DNA from: Cypionkella psychrotolerans
Lineage (GTDB): Bacteria > Pseudomonadota > Alphaproteobacteria > Rhodobacterales > Rhodobacteraceae
Assembly (NCBI RefSeq): GCF_001294535.1
Contig: NZ_LGIC01000061.1
Location: forward strand, 296,445-360,444
DNA length: 64,000 nucleotides
Direction of reading: 5' to 3'
This document shows positions 53,878 to 63,256 of this stretch, one piece after another (the first letter of the stretch is position 1; each line of letters starts with the position of its first letter). Made by a program: the position numbers and the translations under genes. Under the pieces are notes generated by a model, which saw only the letters and a program-made list of their open reading frames with translations, had not been told where the DNA came from and did no database searches.

Positions 53878-54773
53878 GCCCCCACCATCGCCTTATACAG
53901 CCCGCGCAGCCGTTCCGTCATCGGCCCCATCTGCCCGGACCCAATCACCCGCCCGTCAATCGAGCCGACCGGAGTTTGCGCGCCAAACGTCCCCGTTAGA
54001 AACGCCTCATCCGCCGAATACGTCTCTACAAGGCTGAAATTGCGCTCAAACACCGGAATGTCGTTGGCGTGACACAGATCAATCACCTTCTGGCGGGTGA
54101 TGCCATTCATGCAATAATCCCCGGTCGAGGTCCAAACCGCCCCCTTGCGCACGATGAAGAAGTTGCAAGCATTGGTGGTGTTCACAAAACCATGCACATC
54201 CAGCATCAACGCCTCATCCGCCCCGGCTTTTTCCGCCGCGATGCAGGCGAGAATGCAGTTCAGCTTTGAATGAGAGTTCAGCTTCGGGTCCTGAGTCATC
54301 GGCAAACCCCGCAGATGCGGCACCGTCGCCAACCGAATCGGGCGGGGTAATTTCTGGCGCGAATGCTCCATGATAATCACCATGGTCGGCCCGCGCTGAC
54401 TGAGCTTCGGGTGCTGGAACGGCCGCGTCTTCACCCCCCGCGTCAGCATCAGCCGCGCATGGGCGTCCGTGACCATGCCATTGGCCTTTTGCGTCTCTAA
54501 CACGGCTGAAATCACCTGTTCCGGCGTCAGGCCGATATCCAAATCAATCGCCTTCGCCGCCTCAAACAACCGCCCAATATGCTCATCCAAAAAGGTCCAG
54601 CGGCCGTTATACAGCCGGATCCCCTCCCAAACCCCATCGCCCAGCATGAAGCCTGAATCGTAAACTGACACCACCGCCTGCGCTTTCGGCACGATGCGCC
54701 CGTTCACATAGATCAGAATATCCTCGTTGCGGGCGTCTTCCTCGGCCTGATGGGTGGAAACGTGGTCGGTCAT
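53874..54773 (-). CDS. PLP aminotransferase class IV (BCAT/D-amino acid transaminase type)
   Basis: A 299-residue fold-type IV aminotransferase. The PLP lysine is Lys170 in NSHSKLNCILAC, and YDSGFMLGDGVWEGIR and TCNFFIV-like NACNFFIVRKG are typical. It resembles branched-chain aminotransferases but the gene context (coupled sulfotransferase) points to another amine. Start MTDHVSTHQ at 54773; an upstream Met at 54839 gives an unlikely basic extension. It contains a TTA-GAG-ACG copy of the recurring word at 54492-54501. Confidence 0.9.
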   Translation of the reverse strand: MTDHVSTHQAEEDARNEDILIYVNGRIVPKAQAVVSVYDSGFMLGDGVWEGIRLYNGRWTFLDEHIGRLFEAAKAIDLDIGLTPEQVISAVLETQKANGMVTDAHARLMLTRGVKTRPFQHPKLSQRGPTMVIIMEHSRQKLPRPIRLATVPHLRGLPMTQDPKLNSHSKLNCILACIAAEKAGADEALMLDVHGFVNTTNACNFFIVRKGAVWTSTGDYCMNGITRQKVIDLCHANDIPVFERNFSLVETYSADEAFLTGTFGAQTPVGSIDGRVIGSGQMGPMTERLRGLYKAMVGA

Positions 54774-54915
54774 GGCGATCTCCTGTTTGCCCGCCACGCT
54801 ATTGCGGCGCAGAAGAAAGGCCAAGGGGGCCATCACCATGGCGTGACCTCACGGATGGGTGAATTGCCCGGATTGCGCGCGACCCTTTGGCTTATCCAAA
54901 GAAATGGAGTTCAAA

Positions 54916-55523
54916 ATGATCCGCCTCAGCCTCGCCCTGATCTGTTCGCCAGTGCCGCCCCAGCCAAAACCCAAACCGCCGTGCTCGCAGGCGGTTGTTT
55001 CTGGTGCGTCGAATCGAACTTTGAGAGCGTGCCGGGGGTCAAGGATGTGGTGTCCGGCTACACTGGTGGTACATCGCAAAACCCCACCTATGACGATCAC
55101 GATGGCCATTACGAGGCGGTGAAGATCACCTATGACGACGCCAAAATCAGCTATGCCGAAGTGATCGACAAGTTCCTGCACTCGACCGACGTCGTCGATG
55201 CGGGTGGGCAATTCTGCGACCGTGGCAAAGCCTACCGTTCCGCCATTTTCGTCTCTAACACCGCCGAAAAGCAGATCGCCAAGGCTGAAATCGCCAAAGC
55301 CCAAGCCGTGCTTGGCCAAACCATCGTCACCCCGGTCCTGAGCGCGAAAACCTTCTGGCCCGCCGAGGCCTATCATCAGGATTACTACAAAAGCACCGAT
55401 CTGGTGCTGACCCGGCGCGGCCCGAAGGAAAAGCAAAACGCCTACAAGTTCTACCGCGAAAGCTGTGGCCGCGACGAACGTATCAAACAACTCTGGGGCG
55501 CCACCGCCGAGTTCAGTCACTAA
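54916..55523 (+). pseudogene. msrA: Peptide-methionine (S)-S-oxide reductase with signal-peptide frameshift
   Basis: MsrA repairs oxidised methionine. The catalytic part, AGGCFWCVESNFESVPG to the C terminus, is intact in one frame. The expected start, ATG 54916 behind GGAG, reads MIRLSLALI in another frame, and the signal peptide continues as LFASAAPAKTQTAV only after a shift near 54943. Inserting one C into CTGATCTGTTC would give a perfect periplasmic leader MIRLSLALILFASAAPA. It is either a real one-base deletion, a sequencing error, or translation begins elsewhere (for example 54855). Without the leader the protein would stay in the cytoplasm. Confidence 0.75.
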
Positions 55524-55571
55524 AACTTATCTAAAACTGTTATCCTCTGCGCTCAAATATCCCACGGGGGT

Positions 55572-55592
55572 GCGGGGGTGTGAAACCCCCGC
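55572..55592. terminator. GC-rich hairpin between msrA and pyrF
   Basis: GCGGGGGT (55572-55579), loop GTGAA, ACCCCCGC (55585-55592) form a perfect 8-base stem between the convergent msrA and pyrF. No T-run follows. The surrounding CCCACGGGGGTGCGGGGGT has the look of a repeated palindromic unit found in related genomes, which I cannot check here. Confidence 0.5.
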
Positions 55593-55638
55593 TCGCCATA
55601 TCCAGCAGCACTCCAAAACAGTCTCTAACCCGCCCAAT

Positions 55639-56355
55639 TCACCGATTTTGTGCCCTTACCTGCGGTGACGTCATCTCCGCCACAATCGCCCGCGCCGCCG
55701 CTGCTGGGTCGGCCGCCTGCCACACCGGACGCCCGACCACGATATGATCCACCCCATCCGCAATCGCTTGCGCTGGCGTCGCCACCCGTTTCTGATCGCC
55801 CAAAGCCGCCCCCGCAGGCCGCACCCCCGGCGTCACGATCAGCTTACCCATCGCTTGCGGCAAAGCTCGGATCGCAGCGGCTTCCTGCGGCGAGGCAATC
55901 ACCCCATCTGCCCCCGCCTCCAACGCCCGAGCGGCCCGCTCAATCGTGATCTCGCGCAGATCCCCAGCCCGGATCATGTTTGCGTCCAGATCCGAACGGT
56001 CGAGTGAGGTCAGCACCGTCACCGCCAAAATCTTCAAGCCGCTCCCGGCCCGCCCCTCAGCCGCTGCCCGCACCACCTGCGGATCGCCATGCACGGTCAG
56101 AAAATCGAGATCATACTGCGCAATGCCGCGCACCGCCGCTTCCACCGTCGCGCCAATGTCGAACAGCTTCATGTCGAGGAAAACCCGCTTGCCCTGCTCC
56201 TGCTTCAGCTCATTGGCCAAAGCAAAACCACCCCCGGTCAGCATCCCCAGCCCGATCTTGTAAAACGACACCGCATCGCCCAACCGCGCGGCCAAATCCA
56301 GCCCCTGCACGATGTTCGGCACATCCAGCGCCACGATTAAACGGTCATCCGGCAT
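55639..56355 (-). CDS. pyrF: Orotidine 5'-phosphate decarboxylase
   Basis: PyrF makes UMP from OMP. The 238-residue protein is full length. The catalytic tetrad region is FLDMKLFDIGATVEAAV, the first substrate loop is DRLIVALDVPN, and the phosphate site is VTPGVRPAG with DHIVVGRP. It is divergent from the ROK kinase gene by 64 bases. Confidence 0.97.
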   Translation of the reverse strand: MPDDRLIVALDVPNIVQGLDLAARLGDAVSFYKIGLGMLTGGGFALANELKQEQGKRVFLDMKLFDIGATVEAAVRGIAQYDLDFLTVHGDPQVVRAAAEGRAGSGLKILAVTVLTSLDRSDLDANMIRAGDLREITIERAARALEAGADGVIASPQEAAAIRALPQAMGKLIVTPGVRPAGAALGDQKRVATPAQAIADGVDHIVVGRPVWQAADPAAAARAIVAEMTSPQVRAQNR

Positions 56356-56419
56356 TGCGATCTCCCTTGATTTCCGGCGTCATGCGGCCAACAGAGAAGC
56401 CTGTCAAGGAGTGCGCCAC

Positions 56420-57277
56420 ATGATCCTAGTCTTCGATATCGGCGGCAGCCGCATCAAAGCGGCGCGCAGCCACAACGGCAGCCTTGAACCCTTAGGCGAA
56501 ACCGCCACCCCCGCGCAGGATTTCGCCGCCTTCACCGCCGCCCTCGCCGCCTTTCACAGCACCGAATCTGCCATCGCGATCTCAATCACCGGAGTCGTCG
56601 ATCCCGCTACGGGCCGCATCAAAGTAGCCAACATCCCCTGTCTGGATGGCCGCAATGTCACCGCCGACCTGCAAGCCGCCCTGAACCGCCCTGTGCTGAT
56701 CCTGAACGACGCCGATTGCTTTGCCATTGCCGAAGCCACCACGGGCGCGGGTAAAGGTCACCGCAACGTTTTCGGCATCATCCTTGGCACCGGGGTCGGC
56801 GGTGGCCTGGTGCTGAACGGCCAGATCGTCACCGGGCCGGGCGGCTATGCCGGCGAATGGGGCCATGGCCCCGTCGTCCACGACCCCGCCTTTGCCTGTG
56901 GATGCGGCCAAATCGGCTGCCTTGACACCATCGGAGGCGCGCGTGGGTTGGAACGCCTGCACAAACACCTCAGCGGGCAAGACGCCAGCGCCGAAGCCAT
57001 CCTCGCCGCATGGAAAGTCGGCCCCAGCCCAACCGTCACGCGTTGGCTTGATCTGCTCTCGGGCCAACTCGCCATGGTGGTCAACCTGATCGGGGCTGAC
57101 ATCGTTCCCGTCGGTGGCGGCCTTGCCAACGACCATACCCTGATCGCCGCCCTCGATGCCGCCACCCGCGCCCGCATCCTGCGCCAAACCGATACATCGC
57201 TGGTCGTTCCCGCCACCGTCTCTGCTGACGCGGGCCTCGCCGGAGCCGCAGCTGCGGGGGAGGCCAAATATGGCTAA
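56420..57277 (+). CDS. ROK-family sugar kinase
   Basis: A 285-residue ROK kinase that phosphorylates a hexose or amino sugar. The ATP site is DIGGSRIKAAR, the middle has GTGVGGGLVLNGQIVTGPGG with GEWGHGPV, and the zinc-binding ROK motif is CGCGQIGCLDTIGG. The start at 56420 follows AAGGAG. The stop overlaps the cutC start by 8 bases. Substrate cannot be read; N-acetylglucosamine or mannose analogues are typical. Confidence 0.9.
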   Translation: MILVFDIGGSRIKAARSHNGSLEPLGETATPAQDFAAFTAALAAFHSTESAIAISITGVVDPATGRIKVANIPCLDGRNVTADLQAALNRPVLILNDADCFAIAEATTGAGKGHRNVFGIILGTGVGGGLVLNGQIVTGPGGYAGEWGHGPVVHDPAFACGCGQIGCLDTIGGARGLERLHKHLSGQDASAEAILAAWKVGPSPTVTRWLDLLSGQLAMVVNLIGADIVPVGGGLANDHTLIAALDAATRARILRQTDTSLVVPATVSADAGLAGAAAAGEAKYG

Positions 57278-57986
57278 AATCCTGCTGGAAGTCTGCGTCG
57301 ATGATCCCGCGGGCCTCACCGAAGCCATCGCAGGCGGGGCCGACCGCATCGAGCTTTGCGCCGCCCTCGCCCTCGGCGGTCTCACACCCACGCTTGGCCT
57401 GATGCAACTGGCCGCGCAATCCGGCGCACTGTGCTACCCAATCATCCGCCCGCGATCCGGTGATTTCACCTATACCGTGACCGAGGTCGAGGTGATGCGC
57501 GCCGACATCCGCGCCGCCCGGCAAGCGGGCCTCAAAGGCGTCGTCCTCGGCGCAAGCCACCATGACGGCCGCCTGAATGAAGCCGTCCTGCGGGTGCTGC
57601 TGGACGAGGCCGCAGGCTTAGACACCACGCTGCATCGCTGCATCGACCTGACCCCGAACAAGCCCGAAGCCGTCACTCTCGCCAAAGCCCTAGGCTTCCG
57701 CCGCATCCTAACATCCGGCGGTGCCTTAACCGCTGCCGCTGGCACCGAAACGCTCAAAGCCATGATGCAAATCGCAGGCCAGGACCTGATCATCATGCCC
57801 GGATCAGGCATCTCACTGGAAACCTTGCCAAAATTATCCTACCTCCGCCTGCGCGAAATCCACGCCTCCTGTTCCAGCCCGCAGCCCAGCGGCGGCGAAG
57901 CCCTCGCCTTCGGCTTCCAATCCGGCAACGAAAAACGCACCGACAGGGCGAAAGTTGCAGCGCTGAAGGCGGCATTGGCAGGGTAG
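57270..57986 (+). CDS. cutC: CutC family protein
   Basis: A 238-residue TIM-barrel protein of the CutC family, linked to copper handling in some bacteria, though the activity is not settled. It reads KILLEVCVDDPAGLTEAI, GADRIELCAALALGGLTPT and TLHRCIDLTPNKPE, the family signatures. It starts inside the end of the ROK gene and was probably made with it. Confidence 0.92.
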   Translation: MAKILLEVCVDDPAGLTEAIAGGADRIELCAALALGGLTPTLGLMQLAAQSGALCYPIIRPRSGDFTYTVTEVEVMRADIRAARQAGLKGVVLGASHHDGRLNEAVLRVLLDEAAGLDTTLHRCIDLTPNKPEAVTLAKALGFRRILTSGGALTAAAGTETLKAMMQIAGQDLIIMPGSGISLETLPKLSYLRLREIHASCSSPQPSGGEALAFGFQSGNEKRTDRAKVAALKAALAG

Positions 57987-58114
57987 GGTCAGGCGGCAGA
58001 TCCGAAGCAGCACCCAGACTGTCGCATCACTTACAGCCACGCTGCGCAGATCAAGTTCCGGTTTCACATGTCGTCGCAAAACCGGGGCAGCCGTGTGGCG
58101 AGCAGAATTGCAGC

Positions 58115-58528
58115 CTATCGGATGTAGCGTGAGTACAGCATGTTTCCGCTGACACTATAGGTATATTCGGTCATGTTGCGCCCATCTGGCATCCGCTCAA
58201 CCTCAACCGACGCAGTAGACGTTTGCCCAATACGCGGGCTGGGCCCGCCGAGACAGCTTGTTTGAAACTTCTGAAAGACATGGCCACGTTTTTTCTGTGG
58301 CTGTCCAAGATACTTCAGCGCCCCGATTTCACCGGAAGCACAGTCTTCACGGATGAAAGCCATAAGTTCGGCAGGCGAATATCCATCCACCAGCATCACA
58401 CCTTCGACGACTTCGGTGTTCGCCTTGATGACATAGCCGGTGAATTTCTTGTCTTGTGCAATCGCTTGGGTCGCGACGAGCAGACCAACTGCTGCGACAA
58501 GAAGAGTCAGTTTCATTTTTTTGCTCAC
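58115..58528 (-). CDS. Small secreted protein, unknown function
   Basis: A 137-residue protein with signal peptide MSKKMKLTLLVAAVGLLVATQAIAQ, then about 112 residues rich in polar groups with two cysteines (REDCASGEIG and QTSCLGGPSP) that could pair in the periplasm. I do not recognise a family. The start may be Met1 (58528) or Met5. It is convergent with cutC. A GC palindrome and an AT-rich stretch lie upstream. Confidence 0.75.
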   Translation of the reverse strand: MSKKMKLTLLVAAVGLLVATQAIAQDKKFTGYVIKANTEVVEGVMLVDGYSPAELMAFIREDCASGEIGALKYLGQPQKKRGHVFQKFQTSCLGGPSPRIGQTSTASVEVERMPDGRNMTEYTYSVSGNMLYSRYIR

Positions 58529-58608
58529 GATATGGGGTGCGTTGTTGCTGTCAGTTTGATGTGGCCTGGAAATTGGCGGACAGTTTGACCACTTTGCGGC
58601 GCCCGTAG

Positions 58609-58626
58609 GGCGGGGTTTACCCCGCC
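58609..58626. repeat. Perfect GC palindrome upstream of the secreted protein gene
   Basis: GGCGGGG (58609-58615), TTTA, CCCCGCC (58620-58626). The flanking GCGCCCGTAGG resembles interspersed palindromic units seen in many Rhodobacteraceae genomes. It is not close enough to a stop codon to be a clear terminator. Genome-wide copy number is unknown to me. Confidence 0.45.
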
Positions 58627-58754
58627 ACTTTCAGCGAACGGCATTCGCAACATGCACGACCACCTTCACAAAGCAAATCGCGCGCCCATCTTCCAAACGC
58701 CCATTCCTTAACAAATCCCTAAATCCACCACCCCATCCCTTTGATATAAAACAC

Positions 58755-58781
58755 ATAAAAATGGTCCCGAGTTGGGACCAT
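58755..58781 (-). terminator. Terminator of the glycerate kinase gene
   Basis: On the minus strand ATGGTCCC, loop AACTC, GGGACCAT, then TTTTATG. It lies 4 bases after the stop at 58785. Confidence 0.92.
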
Positions 58782-58784
58782 CCC

Positions 58785-60035
58785 TCACCGGATCAAAATC
58801 ACCCGGAAATCGTTCACATTTGTCCCGGTCGGCCCCGGCTCGAATAAATCCCCCAAAGCCTCAAAAGCCGAATAGGCATCATTCCCTGAAAGCAGCGCCG
58901 CAGGGTCCATCCCCAGCCCCCGCAGCCGCGCCATCGAGCCTCCATCCGCGAAGGCCCCGGCATTGTTTTCCGACCCGTCGATCCCATCCGTATCCGCCGC
59001 CAAAGCCGCGAAATTGACGCCATCCGCAGCCAAAGCCAGCGCCAGCAAAAACTCGCTGTTCCGCCCGCCCCGCCCCTTGCCGCGCAACGTCACCGTGGTC
59101 TCTCCCCCCGACAAGATCACGACGGGCCGCTGAAATGGCCGGTTCCGCCCCGCCACCTCCCGCGCAATCGCGGCATGAACCCGCCCGACATCCCGCGCCT
59201 CACCCTCGATCGCATCCGACAAGATCACCGCAGGCACCGATGAGGCCGCCGCCGCCGCCTCCAGACTGATCCGCGCCGAGGCGATCACCCGCACCTCATG
59301 CCCCGCGAACACCGCATCGCCCGGATCAGGCGCGCGCCCCGCCTCGCCCGCCAACCAAGCCGCCACCTTCTCCGGCAGTTCAATCCGCCAAGCCGCCACC
59401 ATCGCCCGCGCATCTTCGCGGCTGACAAGGTCCGGCACCGTCGGCCCCGAGGCCACCTGTGCCGGATCATCCCCCGGGACGTCCGACACCACCAAGGAAA
59501 CCACCCGCGCCGGATGGCAGGCCGCTGCCAACCGCCCACCCTTGATGCCCGACACCTGCTTCCTGATCGCGTTCATCACCGAAATCGGCGCGCCCGAGGT
59601 CAGCAAAGCCCGGTTCAACCCCGCCTCATCCTCCAGCGTCAGATCCCCCGGCGGGAAGGGCAGCAAAGCCGAGCCGCCACCGCAGATCAGCGCCACCACC
59701 AGATCATCCGCCGAAAGCCCCCGCACCGCCTCAAACAGCGCGGCTGAGGCCGCCAACCCGGCCTGATCCGGCACCGGATGCGCCGATTCCATTACTTTGA
59801 TCCGCTTTGTCGCGCAGCCGTAGCCGTAACGGGTCACCACCACGCCCTCTAACGGCCCATCCCACAAATCCTCAAACGCCGCCGCCAGTTGTGCCGCCCC
59901 TTTGCCCGCCCCGATCACCACGACACGACCCTTTGGACGGGCAGGCAGATGGGCACGCAGGGCCTGAGTGGGGTCAGCGGCGCGGACGGCGGTGCTGAAC
60001 AACTGGGTCAGAAAGGCGCGATCTTCGGGACTCAT
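58785..60035 (-). CDS. Glycerate 2-kinase (GckA/TtuD-type, DUF4147)
   Basis: A 416-residue kinase of the type 2 glycerate kinase family (MOFRL/DUF4147), long mis-called hydroxypyruvate reductase TtuD. It has GAGKGAAQLAAAFEDLW, ICGGGSALLPFPPGDLTLED and VILSGGETTVTLRGKGRGGRN with the final DGIDGS. The start overlaps the Dabb gene stop by 4 bases. Product is 2-phosphoglycerate from glycerate. Confidence 0.92.
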   Translation of the reverse strand: MSPEDRAFLTQLFSTAVRAADPTQALRAHLPARPKGRVVVIGAGKGAAQLAAAFEDLWDGPLEGVVVTRYGYGCATKRIKVMESAHPVPDQAGLAASAALFEAVRGLSADDLVVALICGGGSALLPFPPGDLTLEDEAGLNRALLTSGAPISVMNAIRKQVSGIKGGRLAAACHPARVVSLVVSDVPGDDPAQVASGPTVPDLVSREDARAMVAAWRIELPEKVAAWLAGEAGRAPDPGDAVFAGHEVRVIASARISLEAAAAASSVPAVILSDAIEGEARDVGRVHAAIAREVAGRNRPFQRPVVILSGGETTVTLRGKGRGGRNSEFLLALALAADGVNFAALAADTDGIDGSENNAGAFADGGSMARLRGLGMDPAALLSGNDAYSAFEALGDLFEPGPTGTNVNDFRVILIR

Positions 60036-60343
60036 GGCACCGCGACATCAAACACGAACACCCCCTCCGCGCCGCCTTCTGTGGCAGCCACGATCTTCGC
60101 CCCGATGGCCTGATGGGCGGGGTGAACCAGATAGGCGTCGCGCACCGCCGTGTCACGAAAATCGAACCAGAATACATCATCAAACCCACGCGACAGCGGC
60201 TCAACGGTGACGTTTCGCGAAGCGTGGAATGACAGGATACCATCTATCTGCGATTTCAACCCGGCCAGCGCCGCATAAAGATCATCTTTGGTTTGCTGAG
60301 ATGTGCCGGCCGGAAAGCGCAGCGCGACGATATGGCGGATCAT
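60032..60343 (-). CDS. Dabb-domain (stress-responsive A/B barrel) protein
   Basis: A 103-residue dimeric alpha/beta-barrel protein. MIRHIVALRFPAGTSQQ and the conserved FWFDFRDTAVRDAYLVHPAH are typical of the Dabb family. A Met 14 codons upstream (60385) lies in a poor context. It overlaps and precedes the glycerate kinase gene. Function is unknown. Confidence 0.9.
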   Translation of the reverse strand: MIRHIVALRFPAGTSQQTKDDLYAALAGLKSQIDGILSFHASRNVTVEPLSRGFDDVFWFDFRDTAVRDAYLVHPAHQAIGAKIVAATEGGAEGVFVFDVAVP

Positions 60344-60467
60344 GTTTGGCCTTTTAAGTAGAGGTTGGCGAGTGTTCTTGAACAACAGGCGTTTGGCAAA
60401 CCATCTGAGCGCGCCTCGGGCTCGCCCGCAAGTGTTTTGGGCAGCTTGCCTAGCATTGAATCGAAAG

Positions 60468-60493
60468 GCCCGCCCCTGTAAACAAGGGCGGGC
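60468..60493 (-). terminator. Possible terminator of clpB
   Basis: GCCCGCCC (60468-60475) and GGGCGGGC (60486-60493) pair over 8 bases, 26 bases after the clpB stop on the minus strand. A short CTTT follows in that orientation. Confidence 0.6.
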
Positions 60494-60519
60494 TGCTTTG
60501 GTTTCGCAAAGCGGGGTGT

Positions 60520-63132
<2,613 letters not shown>

Positions 63133-63204
63133 CGGTATCACTCCTTTTGCTAAGCGCCCCAACGATGCCCGGATCTCCAGCACATCGCGGTGGCCTTGTG
63201 CGAT

Positions 63205-63232
63205 ATTTGGGGAGTTGTGGTTTGCTTTGCAA
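63205..63232 (-). promoter_or_regulatory. Heat-shock-type (sigma-32-like) promoter of clpB
   Basis: On the minus strand TTGCAAA is followed after 13 bases by CCCCAAAT, against the E. coli consensus CTTGAAA and CCCCATNT with 13-15 bases. It lies 73 bases before the clpB start and about 25 bases inside the edge of the IS element, so the insertion seems to have spared it. Confidence 0.45.
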
Positions 63233-63256
63233 TGCTGTGGATCAAGGACACTCCTT

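Noticed and set aside
14180..56419. Identical TCAAGGAGTGCGCCA before ahcY and before the ROK kinase gene
   Set aside because: Two copies of a Shine-Dalgarno-centred 15-mer can be chance. No common function links the genes.
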